64,000 nucleotides of DNA from NCBI RefSeq assembly GCF_000025705.1, contig NC_013959.1, positions 2,364,001-2,428,000 of the forward strand, read 5' to 3'. The DNA comes from Sideroxydans lithotrophicus ES-1 (GTDB lineage: Bacteria > Pseudomonadota > Gammaproteobacteria > Burkholderiales > Gallionellaceae). Positions 1-6,714 of the stretch are shown one piece after another. Within the stretch, counting starts at the first letter, position 1, and every line of letters begins with the position of its first letter. The notes below the pieces were generated by a model that had not been told where the DNA came from, did not search any database, and saw nothing but the letters and a program-made list of their open reading frames with translations. The position numbers and the translations under genes were made by a program.

Positions 1-293
1 TGAGTAGCGACTGGTAGATATATTAAGTTCACGGCTCTTAAAAGCTTTTCAATATCCTGTAGCAGTTCAAACTGGTCATTTGGAGGTGGGGATAACGTGG
101 AAGATATAGCTGCCCCCGCTGAAGGTGGAGGTGCTGGTGGGGTAGATATAACAGGCACCCCGAAATAGATATTCGTCGCATTTGGATCCATTGGATCAGG
201 CGGTGGAACGATTGGGATTGCTGCCGTGGGAAGTGTTCCCAAGGGATGTCCGTCTTTATCAGCCGTCCATATTATGTATGAGCCTTGTGCCAT
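1..293 (-). CDS. Partial hypothetical protein, proline-rich (3' end beyond window)
   Basis: An open frame runs without stop from an ATG at 293 to the window edge, giving at least 97 residues. It begins MAQGSYIIWTADKDGHPLG and continues with proline-rich stretches (VPPPDPMDP, TPPAPPPSAG) and a more ordinary segment near the edge (FELLQDIEKLLRAVNLIYL). I recognise no family. The proline-rich middle suggests a disordered linker joining a short N-terminal part to a domain outside the window. It lies downstream of, and on the same strand as, the histone-like gene, so the two may be co-transcribed. A weak AGGT stands 7 bases before the ATG. The coding call rests on the open frame and sensible composition only. 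Confidence 0.45.
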   Translation of the reverse strand, partial: MAQGSYIIWTADKDGHPLGTLPTAAIPIVPPPDPMDPNATNIYFGVPVISTPPAPPPSAGAAISSTLSPPPNDQFELLQDIEKLLRAVNLIYLPVAT

Positions 294-340
294 GAATGTA
301 CCTGAATGGTGGTAGTTATAGCGCGCGAGTTATTAGTAGC

Positions 341-712
341 CTACTTTGTCTTTGGTGGCCATGGACCAACGATTCCAAGTGATCCGGCAACAATTCTTCC
401 TGCGACCGCTTTTTTGGCAGCTGGCTTCTTCGCTGCGACTTTCTTAGCAGCTGGCTTCTTCGCTGCGACTTTCTTAGCAGCTGGCTTCTTCGCTGCGACT
501 TTCTTAGCAGCTGGCTTCTTCGCTGCGACTTTCTTAGCAGCTGGCTTCTTCGCTGCGGCTTTCTTAGCAGCTGGCTTCTTCGCTGCGGTTTTTTTGGCAG
601 CTGGCTTCTTCGCTGCGGTTTTTTTGGCAGCTGGCTTCTTCGCTGCGGTTTTTTTGGCAGCTGGTTTTTTCGTTGCAGCTTTCTTTGTCGTCGATTTATT
701 AGATGTGGACAT
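341..712 (-). CDS. Lysine/alanine-repeat histone H1-like DNA-binding protein (AlgP/Hc1-like)
   Basis: The 123-residue product is almost wholly Lys, Ala and Pro. After a short Ser/Thr start ([11 protein letters not shown]) it repeats a ten-residue unit of the type KKPAAKK(T/V/A)AA about nine times and ends in a non-repetitive tail ([20 protein letters not shown]). Such KPAA-rich proteins resemble eukaryotic H1 tails and the bacterial AlgP and Hc1 families, which bind DNA non-specifically and help organise the nucleoid. The ATG at 712 is preferred because AAGGAGGG lies 5 bases before it; the ATG at 730 would overlap that ribosome site. The neighbouring IS element sits about 120 bases upstream of the start. 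Repeat number probably varies between strains (inference). Confidence 0.8.
   Translation of the reverse strand: MSTSNKSTTKKAATKKPAAKKTAAKKPAAKKTAAKKPAAKKTAAKKPAAKKAAAKKPAAKKVAAKKPAAKKVAAKKPAAKKVAAKKPAAKKVAAKKPAAKKAVAGRIVAGSLGIVGPWPPKTK
421..690 (-). repeat. 30-bp tandem repeats inside the histone-like gene
   Basis: Eight near-identical 30-bp units run head to tail from 421 to 660, followed by a diverged ninth unit to 690. Each encodes ten residues of the KPAAKK type, so gain or loss of units keeps the frame. Units vary mostly at one or two positions (gcgact, gcggct, gcggtt). There are no spacers, so this is not a CRISPR array. Confidence 0.95.
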
Positions 713-833
713 ATGACCCTCCTTGGTCAAATAGGCACGGTAGACGGTTCAAATATTTCAACAGCACAGACACTACGTGACTTTGAAGTGCAGGACAACA
801 TTCCATTTAGCGATAGAACGATAGGGGTCAGCA

Positions 834-859
834 TGAACTGACCCGGGCCTTTCGGACAC
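834..859 (+). repeat. Left terminal inverted repeat of the IS3 element
   Basis: Its reverse complement matches 2085-2110 at 25 of 26 positions; the single mismatch is in the outer six bases. The 3-bp GCA duplication lies immediately outside at 831-833. Confidence 0.93.
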
Positions 860-895
860 ATTTAAGTGGAGTCACAATACACTTGGAGGTGTCAG

Positions 896-1222
896 ATGGG
901 CAAGGAACGAAGAGCAGTCAATCCTGAGCGAGTGCGTCAGCGTTTCAACCGGGAATTCAAACTGGAAGCGGTACGGTTGCTGGAACTGGGCGAGAAGCCG
1001 GCAACGCAACTGGCGATGGAACTGGGCATTCCCCGCAACCGGCTCTACAAATGGCAGAAGGAACTGAGCACCAAAGGGCCGGAAGCGTTTCAGGGAACAG
1101 GACGCAAACCCTTGGAACAGCAAAGCGAAGTGGCCCGGCTCAAAGCGGAACTGAAGCGTGTCACGGAAGAGCGGGACATCCTAAAAAAGGCCGCAGCGTA
1201 CTTTGCCAAGGAACTCGGGTGA
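896..1222 (+). CDS. IS3-family transposase OrfA (helix-turn-helix protein)
   Basis: This 108-residue protein is the DNA-binding half of the transposase. An N-terminal helix-turn-helix of the HTH_Tnp_1 type is visible (FNREFKLEAVRLLELGEKPA, then LAMELGIPRNRLYKWQKE). A C-terminal leucine-zipper-like segment follows (EVARLKAELKRVTEERDILK). ATG 896 is chosen over the in-frame GTG at 866 because GGAGG stands 6 bases before it. The slippery run at 1183-1189 lets ribosomes shift back one base into orfB near the end of this gene, making the OrfAB fusion transposase. OrfA alone usually acts as a repressor in this family. Confidence 0.92.
   Translation: MGKERRAVNPERVRQRFNREFKLEAVRLLELGEKPATQLAMELGIPRNRLYKWQKELSTKGPEAFQGTGRKPLEQQSEVARLKAELKRVTEERDILKKAAAYFAKELG
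1183..1189 (+). other. Programmed -1 frameshift site (A AAA AAG)
   Basis: The heptamer A AAA AAG is in the right phase: the orfA frame reads CTA AAA AAG. A shift back by one base continues as GGR... into the orfB frame, which is open upstream of the orfB GTG. This would join the OrfA zipper directly to OrfB. The signal is the standard one for IS3-family transposases. Confidence 0.85.
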
Positions 1223-2079
1223 AGTACGCCTTCATACAGAAATACGAGAACGAGTACCGGGTCAGCAGCCTGTGCCGCGTGATGCAGGTATCGCGCAGCG
1301 GCTACTACACATGGCGTGATCGACCTGCAAAGAGCGATGCGCCGCAGAATGAGTTGCTGTCGCAGATACGCCGTGTGCATATGCAATCGCGGCAAGCCTA
1401 CGGGGCGAAGAAGACCTGGCTTGCGCTGAAGTCGCGAGGCGTTACCTGCGGCAAACATAGTGTGGCGCGGTTGCGCAAACAGGCGGGGATAGAAGCAAGG
1501 CGCAAACGCCGCTTCCGGATAACGGTTGAGAACCATGCCACCGCTCCGGCAGCACCCAACCTGGTGCAACAGCAGTTCCGGGTGGATCACCCGAATCGCA
1601 TCTGGGTGGGCGACATGACCTACATTCGCACTCGTCAGGGATGGTTGTACCTGGCCATATTGCTGGATCTGTACTCGCGGAGGGTGGTCGGCTGGTCAAT
1701 GAGCGACCGACCTGACTTGGCCTTGATCTTGAACGCGCTCGACATGGCGCTGGAGCAACGCCAACCGCGTGCGGGATTGATCCACCACACCGATCAGGGG
1801 CCGATCTATGCGGCACGGAAATATCGTGAGAGGATGGCGGCGCACGGCATCCAGCCCAGCATGAGCGCCAAGGGCAATGCGTACGATAACGCGGTGGCGG
1901 AAAGCTTCTTCGGCAACCTGAAGAACGAAGTGATCCACCATATCGACTTCGAGAGCCGTGATACAGCCAGGGCGGCTGTATTTGATTACATCGAGCTGTT
2001 CTATAACCGTAGCCGGATGCACCAGTCGCTAGGTTATGTCAGTCCGGTAGAGTTCGAGCGAAGCATGTGTGTCGCTTGA
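1219..2079 (+). CDS. IS3-family transposase OrfB (DDE integrase core)
   Basis: OrfB carries the catalytic rve-type core. The DDE acids are visible: Asp in WVGDMTYIRT, Asp in HHTDQGPIYA, and Glu in NAVAESFFGNLKNEV. The upstream HTH_21-like part (SRSGYYTWRDRPAK...) is also present, and the C-terminal YNRSRMHQSLGYVSPVEFE is the usual ending. The frame is open well upstream, consistent with expression by -1 frameshift from orfA. Independent start is possible at GTG 1219, which overlaps the orfA stop as GTGA. No stop or frameshift interrupts the core, so the enzyme is probably functional. Confidence 0.93.
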   Translation: MKYAFIQKYENEYRVSSLCRVMQVSRSGYYTWRDRPAKSDAPQNELLSQIRRVHMQSRQAYGAKKTWLALKSRGVTCGKHSVARLRKQAGIEARRKRRFRITVENHATAPAAPNLVQQQFRVDHPNRIWVGDMTYIRTRQGWLYLAILLDLYSRRVVGWSMSDRPDLALILNALDMALEQRQPRAGLIHHTDQGPIYAARKYRERMAAHGIQPSMSAKGNAYDNAVAESFFGNLKNEVIHHIDFESRDTARAAVFDYIELFYNRSRMHQSLGYVSPVEFERSMCVA

Positions 2080-2084
2080 TTGGA

Positions 2085-2110
2085 GTGTCCGAAAGGCCCG
2101 GGTCAATTCA
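2085..2110 (-). repeat. Right terminal inverted repeat of the IS3 element
   Basis: Partner of the left end at 834-859 with one mismatch. It begins 5 bases after the orfB stop codon, and the second GCA target copy follows at 2111-2113. Confidence 0.93.
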
Positions 2111-2337
2111 GCATCGCAATAGTTTTGAGCAACGACCGGTTTGAGTCAAAAGCGGAAGTAACATCACTTGGTTTAAAGTGGCTGTTATGGCCGAAAAGCA
2201 GAAACTCCCCAAAGCGGTTTCAACTTACAAAGAATATGAAATCCGGCCCGGCACATGAATGCTGCCACTACGCTGCCAGCAAATTGCGGTAGAGTTCGTC
2301 ATACCACGCCGGTCCGGACCGGCGTACAAGGGCCGAC

Positions 2338-2937
2338 ATGAAACAAGCAAAAGAACTTTGCCGTTGCCATTGGGTCGATCTGGACAAGCCCGATTACGTC
2401 GATTATCACGACAAGGAATGGGGCGTGCCCGTGCACGACGACCAGCTCCTGTTCGAATTCCTTACGCTGGAAGCCGCCCAGGCCGGGCTGAGCTGGTACA
2501 CCGTGCTGCGCAAGCGGGAGAACTACCGCGCCTTGTTCGACGGTTTCGATCCGCACAGGGTCGCAAGATACGGCGACCAGAAAGTCGAAAGACTTTTGGG
2601 CGATGCCGGAATCATCCGCAACCGCGCCAAGATCCTCGCAGCGATCAATAACGCGCAGCGGTTCCTGGAAGTGCAAAAAGAATTCGGCAGCTTCGATGCC
2701 TACATCTGGCGGTTCGTCGGCGGCAAGCCCATCGTGAACAAGATACGCACGCCAGCGGACTACAGGGCGACCAGCCCGGAATCCGATGCCATGAGCAAAG
2801 ACCTTGTCCGGCGCGGTTTCAAGTTCGTGGGCTCAACCATTTGCTACGCGCACATGCAGGCCACGGGCATGGTGAACGACCATGCGATGGACTGCTTTCG
2901 CAGGAAAGAGATAATCGCAATTTCAAAACCATCATAG
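2338..2937 (+). CDS. tag: DNA-3-methyladenine glycosylase I
   Basis: Tag removes 3-methyladenine from alkylated DNA and starts base-excision repair in the cytoplasm. The 199-residue product matches the family along its length: the start CHWVDLDKPDYVDYHDKEWG, the catalytic region EAAQAGLSWYTVLRKRENYR, and the end FKFVGSTICYAHMQATGMVN then DHAMDC. The zinc ligands expected for Tag are seen as Cys10, the His of YHDKEWG, and the His and Cys of NDHAMDC. AAGGG precedes the ATG. The gene stands alone; its former upstream region was interrupted by the IS element. Confidence 0.96.
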   Translation: MKQAKELCRCHWVDLDKPDYVDYHDKEWGVPVHDDQLLFEFLTLEAAQAGLSWYTVLRKRENYRALFDGFDPHRVARYGDQKVERLLGDAGIIRNRAKILAAINNAQRFLEVQKEFGSFDAYIWRFVGGKPIVNKIRTPADYRATSPESDAMSKDLVRRGFKFVGSTICYAHMQATGMVNDHAMDCFRRKEIIAISKPS

Positions 2938-3275
2938 GTGACTCATCCTAAAGCCCCCGTGATAACTGCCGATATCTGGATCAATATGCGATCGGCCATC
3001 GCCGATAACCACTGCAAAGTTCATCTATGAGCGAAGCAGATACCTCGATCCTCAAACAGTTGAAGCTCTCTTTCCTGGGTAATGAAATTCACACCAACGA
3101 TGTCGTCACGCGCACCGCATCGTGCGTGACCGAAGCCGAACGCATGGTCGAAGCCGCACGCGACCTGAACGCGACCACGACAAAATTCGCGGTCTGAACC
3201 GGCTACATCGCGAACGCACCAGGCAACTGCTGGCGCCGGCTGATGTGATATGGAAGGCCCGCAGAGGAGCGCAGG
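2938..3275. other. Gene-poor interval between tag and the HDOD gene
   Basis: This 338-bp stretch separates two converging genes. I see no convincing hairpin terminator or promoter. The only candidate is the short plus-strand frame at 3027-3197, listed separately with low confidence. Confidence 0.5.
3027..3197 (+). CDS. Possible small protein, 56 residues
   Basis: An ATG frame encodes a soluble, acidic 56-residue peptide starting MSEADTSILKQLKLSFLGNE and ending NATTTKFAV. Composition is protein-like, with one Cys. No ribosome site is obvious before the ATG and I recognise no family. It could be the degraded start of a longer gene, or chance. Confidence 0.25.
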   Translation: MSEADTSILKQLKLSFLGNEIHTNDVVTRTASCVTEAERMVEAARDLNATTTKFAV

Positions 3276-4109
3276 CTAATCGCCCGAAAGCAGTTCGCGC
3301 GTAGTCCGCACCTGGTTGCCGAAGCGTTCGTGAAATTGCGCGCATTCTTCGGGGCTCATAGCCAGGCGTTGCAGTGCAAAGACGCTGTCCCAGGCAACAG
3401 TCCCGGAGGATGGCTGGCTCAACAGATTGGCTACCGTGACAACATCCGCGTAATCTGCCTGCTTCGCCCCGGTTTCGCGTTGCAGGTTCTCCAGCGCAAC
3501 AGGCACTGCAACCAGCTCGTCCGGGAACGACCATGCCTTCAGCAACATCTCGCCTATCTTGCCGCGGAACCTGTTCACGATCAGGTCGCAACCCCGCTCA
3601 TCCGCCCTGGAGATATTCTTGTCCATGTACATGCAGATGGGCAGGATGCCGATGTTGTGCACCATCCCTGCGAGCATCGCCTGGTCCGGGTTGAGGTATT
3701 TGCGTTGCCAAGCGAGCACGTAACTGATGGCGGCGACATTGCGGCTGTTCTCCGTGAACTCGGCCAGGCGCTTGCGCAAGACCGGATGGTTGGCATTTGC
3801 AAGTCGCGTCATCGTGATCTTCATGACCAGCGTGCGTAGCAGCTTGTGACCCAACCGGCTGAGTGCGCCATTGACCGTATCGACCTTGGGCTTGTCGGCG
3901 TAGACCGCGCTGTTTGCCATCCGGATCAGCTGCGCCGCGAACGCGGGATCGCCGGAGATGACATTCACGATCTGGCTGGAAGAAGCATCGGCATCGTCAA
4001 GCAGTTTCTGTATCTTGACCGCCCATTCCGGCATGGAGGGCAGCACGAGTTCGTTGTTTTCGATGGCTTTGACGAGCTGGTCAAATTCAGGTGGAGTGTC
4101 GTTGTGCAT
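3276..4109 (-). CDS. HDOD-domain signalling protein
   Basis: HDOD domains are degenerate HD phosphohydrolase folds used as adaptor or output modules in bacterial signalling. The 277-residue protein shows the family pattern: an N-terminal ELVLPSMPEWAVKIQKLLDD, then ISGDPAFAAQLIRMANSAVY with the typical small-residue helix, NGALSRLGHKLLRTLVMKIT, and the degenerate motif LAGMVHNIGILPI where active enzymes have HD. The HN in place of HD argues against catalysis. Start ATG 4109 is chosen because the family homology begins just after it; the open frame extends upstream to 4319 with unlikely residues. The gene stands next to a diguanylate cyclase, fitting a c-di-GMP signalling context (inference). 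Confidence 0.88.
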   Translation of the reverse strand: MHNDTPPEFDQLVKAIENNELVLPSMPEWAVKIQKLLDDADASSSQIVNVISGDPAFAAQLIRMANSAVYADKPKVDTVNGALSRLGHKLLRTLVMKITMTRLANANHPVLRKRLAEFTENSRNVAAISYVLAWQRKYLNPDQAMLAGMVHNIGILPICMYMDKNISRADERGCDLIVNRFRGKIGEMLLKAWSFPDELVAVPVALENLQRETGAKQADYADVVTVANLLSQPSSGTVAWDSVFALQRLAMSPEECAQFHERFGNQVRTTRELLSGD

Positions 4110-4254
4110 GTTGTGCTTTCGATTTCCGGAAGGCATCCATCGATGCGGGTGCAACTGTAGTGTTCCACGTAATGTGGCACGCCGCAACATCTTCCTTGTA
4201 CCGGTGACACCGATCACCCGCAAACACCAGCGCAAAAGAAAATAAGGCGGGCTC

Positions 4255-5754
4255 TCACCTGATGAAATGGAAACGCGACTTCCCTTCCCTTTTTGCGGCC
4301 AGCATCGCCTCATCGGCATGCTTCAGCAATACTTCCGGTTCACTATGATCGCGCGGATAGAACGTCACCCCGATGCTGGCGGTCACTTGTGCCCGGCTCC
4401 CGTGTATCGACATCGGTTGCGCGATGTCCTGCAGCAGCCTGGTCAGCAGCTGCACGACATTCTCTTCGCCATCGAGATCGCCCAGCAGCAAGACGAATTC
4501 ATCCCCGCCCAGGCGCACCACGGTGTCCTCGCCGCGCAAGACTTTGACCAGTCTTCCGGCAATGAGTCGCAGCACGTCGTCCCCGGCATCATGCCCGAGC
4601 GTATCGTTGACCTGCTTGAACCCATCCAGGTCGAGGTAGCACACTGCCAGCATGCGGCCACCCCGTTTGCTGCGTGTAAGTGCCTGTTCGAGCCTGTCCT
4701 GCAACAGCCGGCGATTGGGCAAGCCGGTCAGCGCATCGTGATTGGCCTCCACTTCCAGAACGTGCTGGCGTTCCACCAGATGGGTGATGGACGATACCAC
4801 CCCGACGTAATGAGTGATGGCACCCTGGCTATCCTTGACCGCTGAGAGTGCCAGCCATGCGCCTTCGATGTTTCCATCGGCATCCCGCCCCACCGTCTCT
4901 CCTGCCCAGTGGCCGTTCTCGGTCGCCGTTCTCCATATCTCATCGGACTTGCTCGGGCTGAACAATCCCGGCTTCAATTGCCGGACATCTTTACCGATGA
5001 TCCGATCGTGCCCCATCTTCACTGCCTGGCAGAACGAAGGATTGGTATCGATGACCTTCCCGCGCTCATCGGTGATGAATATCGCCTCCAGCGTGCTATC
5101 GATGACCATTTTCGATAATCTCAATCTGTCTTCGGCCCGCTGGCGCTCGGCGATTTCGCGCATGAGTTGCAACGTCCGCGATGACAAGGTGTCGTACATG
5201 CCGAGGATCGTTTCGATCAGCACCCGCAATGCGCCGCTCATTTCCACACGGGCTTTATCTTTGGCCTCTTCCAGGGACAGGCCAAGCTGGACGGAAAGCA
5301 CGATCTTCGCCATATGCTTGTCTGTCTCGAGGATATGGAAAGCCAGCCAGTGCGTAAGGAAGATCACGATCTCCTCGATCACCTGCTCGGACGCCAGCAA
5401 ATCCTGTTTGCCCCTGAGCTTGAGTACTTCCGCAATGAATTCCTGATGTGTCTTGACATGTTCGTTCAATAGATCGTCTGCCCGAAGATATTTGTTCCAG
5501 ATGCTCTCCTCGGTCTTGAAGTGATATTGCGCATAGTCGGCCAACTCATCGAATACCTTGTTCAATTGAGGCTTGTCGACGCCGTAAGCCAGATGGCCGG
5601 CAAGTTTGTTCAACAGCTCGACAAGCTTGCGGTGCTGCTCGTCAATGACGGGGATGCCCGTCCGAAAATTGTCATTCCAGGGGAAGATTTCGGAAGGAGT
5701 GATATTTATGTCCATTTGCGCAACATACATCATTAGCTGCGCATTGAGAATCAT
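4255..5754 (-). CDS. Hemerythrin-PAS-GGDEF protein (putative diguanylate cyclase)
   Basis: The 499-residue protein has an N-terminal hemerythrin domain (FRTGIPVIDEQHRKLVELLN; HFKTEESIW; NEHVKTHQEF; HILETDKHM) carrying the His/Glu/Asp ligands of a di-iron oxygen-binding site. A PAS domain follows (about residues 215-335), then a GGDEF domain with RLGGDEFVLLL at about 416-420. An RGED motif five residues before GGDEF matches the inhibitory RxxD site for c-di-GMP. It probably makes c-di-GMP in response to oxygen or another diatomic ligand. No transmembrane segment is seen, so it is likely cytoplasmic. The start is uncertain: ATGs at 5754, 5730 and 5715 all lack a clear ribosome site, and hemerythrin homology begins after the last. 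Confidence 0.9.
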   Translation of the reverse strand: MILNAQLMMYVAQMDINITPSEIFPWNDNFRTGIPVIDEQHRKLVELLNKLAGHLAYGVDKPQLNKVFDELADYAQYHFKTEESIWNKYLRADDLLNEHVKTHQEFIAEVLKLRGKQDLLASEQVIEEIVIFLTHWLAFHILETDKHMAKIVLSVQLGLSLEEAKDKARVEMSGALRVLIETILGMYDTLSSRTLQLMREIAERQRAEDRLRLSKMVIDSTLEAIFITDERGKVIDTNPSFCQAVKMGHDRIIGKDVRQLKPGLFSPSKSDEIWRTATENGHWAGETVGRDADGNIEGAWLALSAVKDSQGAITHYVGVVSSITHLVERQHVLEVEANHDALTGLPNRRLLQDRLEQALTRSKRGGRMLAVCYLDLDGFKQVNDTLGHDAGDDVLRLIAGRLVKVLRGEDTVVRLGGDEFVLLLGDLDGEENVVQLLTRLLQDIAQPMSIHGSRAQVTASIGVTFYPRDHSEPEVLLKHADEAMLAAKREGKSRFHFIR

Positions 5755-5883
5755 GATTCGGCGCCAGAACTATTTTGGCCGAACCGATATCTATATGCTG
5801 CATACTATGTTCCTCAGTTCGACCAATATAGTTTGCATACAAATTGTTGCTCGTATTTATGTATCCAGAACCGGAGAATGAAC

Positions 5884-6690
5884 ATGAATAAGAAATTGTT
5901 GTTTGCGATCGCCACACTGATCTTGCTGGGAGGCATTTATGCTGCTTACCAGTATTGGCAAAACAGCCATCCCGCGCCCGAGACGAAACAAGCACAGCTT
6001 CCTCCTCCGCCTCCGGCAGCGCCGCCGGAACCGCCTGCACGCCAGGTGATCGAAACGCCGCCTGCCGCCCCGCCTTTGCCCAAACTGGAGCAAAGCGACA
6101 GTTTCGCGCTCGATGCGATCTCAGGCCTGGTGGCCAATGGATCGTTGATGAAACTGATCCATGCGCAGCGACTGATAAACAATATCGTTGCCACCATCGA
6201 TAATCTTCCCCAGCAGCGAGTGCCCGCAAATATCATGCCGTTCGATCCCCCTTCAGGGCACTTTGTCGTAACCAGCAGCGGGGCCGACCTGACCATCAAT
6301 TCAAGGAACGCGAATCGCTATGCATCCTATGTGAGCCTCGCCGGGGCAGTGGATGCAAAACAACTGGTTGAACTGTATGTCCGCCTGTATCCGCTGTTTC
6401 AGCAGTCGTACGAAGAGCTTGGTTACCCGAAGAGATATTTCAATGACCGGTTGATCGAGGCGATAGACGACCTGCTGGATACGCCGGACGTCAAGGAGCC
6501 GATCCAGCTGGTACAGCCAAAGTATTTCTATCTTTATGCCGATCCCGACTTGGAGGCGAGCTCTATCGGCCAGAAGATCATGATCCGGTTGGGCAGCAAG
6601 AACCGGAAGATAGTGAAGAACAAGTTGCTTGAGATCAAACAGGAGCTCAGCCAGCACATGCAAGACATCAAGGCCGGCAAGGCAGACTGA
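5884..6690 (+). CDS. DUF3014-family membrane-anchored protein
   Basis: The 268-residue product starts with one transmembrane segment (LLFAIATLILLGGIYAAYQYW), then a proline-rich linker (QLPPPPPAAPPEPPA) and a globular domain. The globular part contains the DUF3014 signature seen as LIHAQRLINNIVATIDNLPQ followed by conserved proline and glycine residues, and later PLFQQSYEELGYP. The topology suggests a periplasmic domain held to the inner membrane. Function is unknown. ATG 5884 is preferred to ATG 5878 because GGAG at 5873-5876 is correctly spaced only for the former. It is divergent from the hemerythrin-GGDEF gene, and the shared 129-bp gap should hold both promoters. Confidence 0.8.
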   Translation: MNKKLLFAIATLILLGGIYAAYQYWQNSHPAPETKQAQLPPPPPAAPPEPPARQVIETPPAAPPLPKLEQSDSFALDAISGLVANGSLMKLIHAQRLINNIVATIDNLPQQRVPANIMPFDPPSGHFVVTSSGADLTINSRNANRYASYVSLAGAVDAKQLVELYVRLYPLFQQSYEELGYPKRYFNDRLIEAIDDLLDTPDVKEPIQLVQPKYFYLYADPDLEASSIGQKIMIRLGSKNRKIVKNKLLEIKQELSQHMQDIKAGKAD

Positions 6691-6714
6691 ATGCGAACGG
6701 ATCAGCCCGGAGAC

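Larger units (their letters stand above)
834..2110 (+). mobile_element. Complete IS3-family insertion sequence, 1,277 bp
   Basis: The element starts TGAACTGACCC at 834 and ends GGGTCAATTCA at 2110. The terminal 26 bases are inverted repeats matching at 25 positions (834-859 against 2085-2110). The ends have the TG...CA form usual in the family. The bases just outside both ends are GCA (831-833 and 2111-2113), a 3-bp target duplication. Inside lie orfA and orfB in overlapping frames with an A6G slippery site, the classical IS3 plan. Both genes look intact, so the copy may be active. It sits between the histone-like gene and tag. Confidence 0.95.

Noticed and set aside
421-690. CRISPR array
   Set aside because: The 30-bp repeats are contiguous with no spacers and encode protein.
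306-716. Plus-strand 136-residue frame with [10 protein letters not shown] repeats
   Set aside because: It is the mirror of the lysine/alanine repeat gene; the minus-strand frame has a strong ribosome site and a known protein type.
2080-2292. 70-residue plus-strand frame after orfB
   Set aside because: It starts inside the IS right end, has a poor start and no family resemblance.
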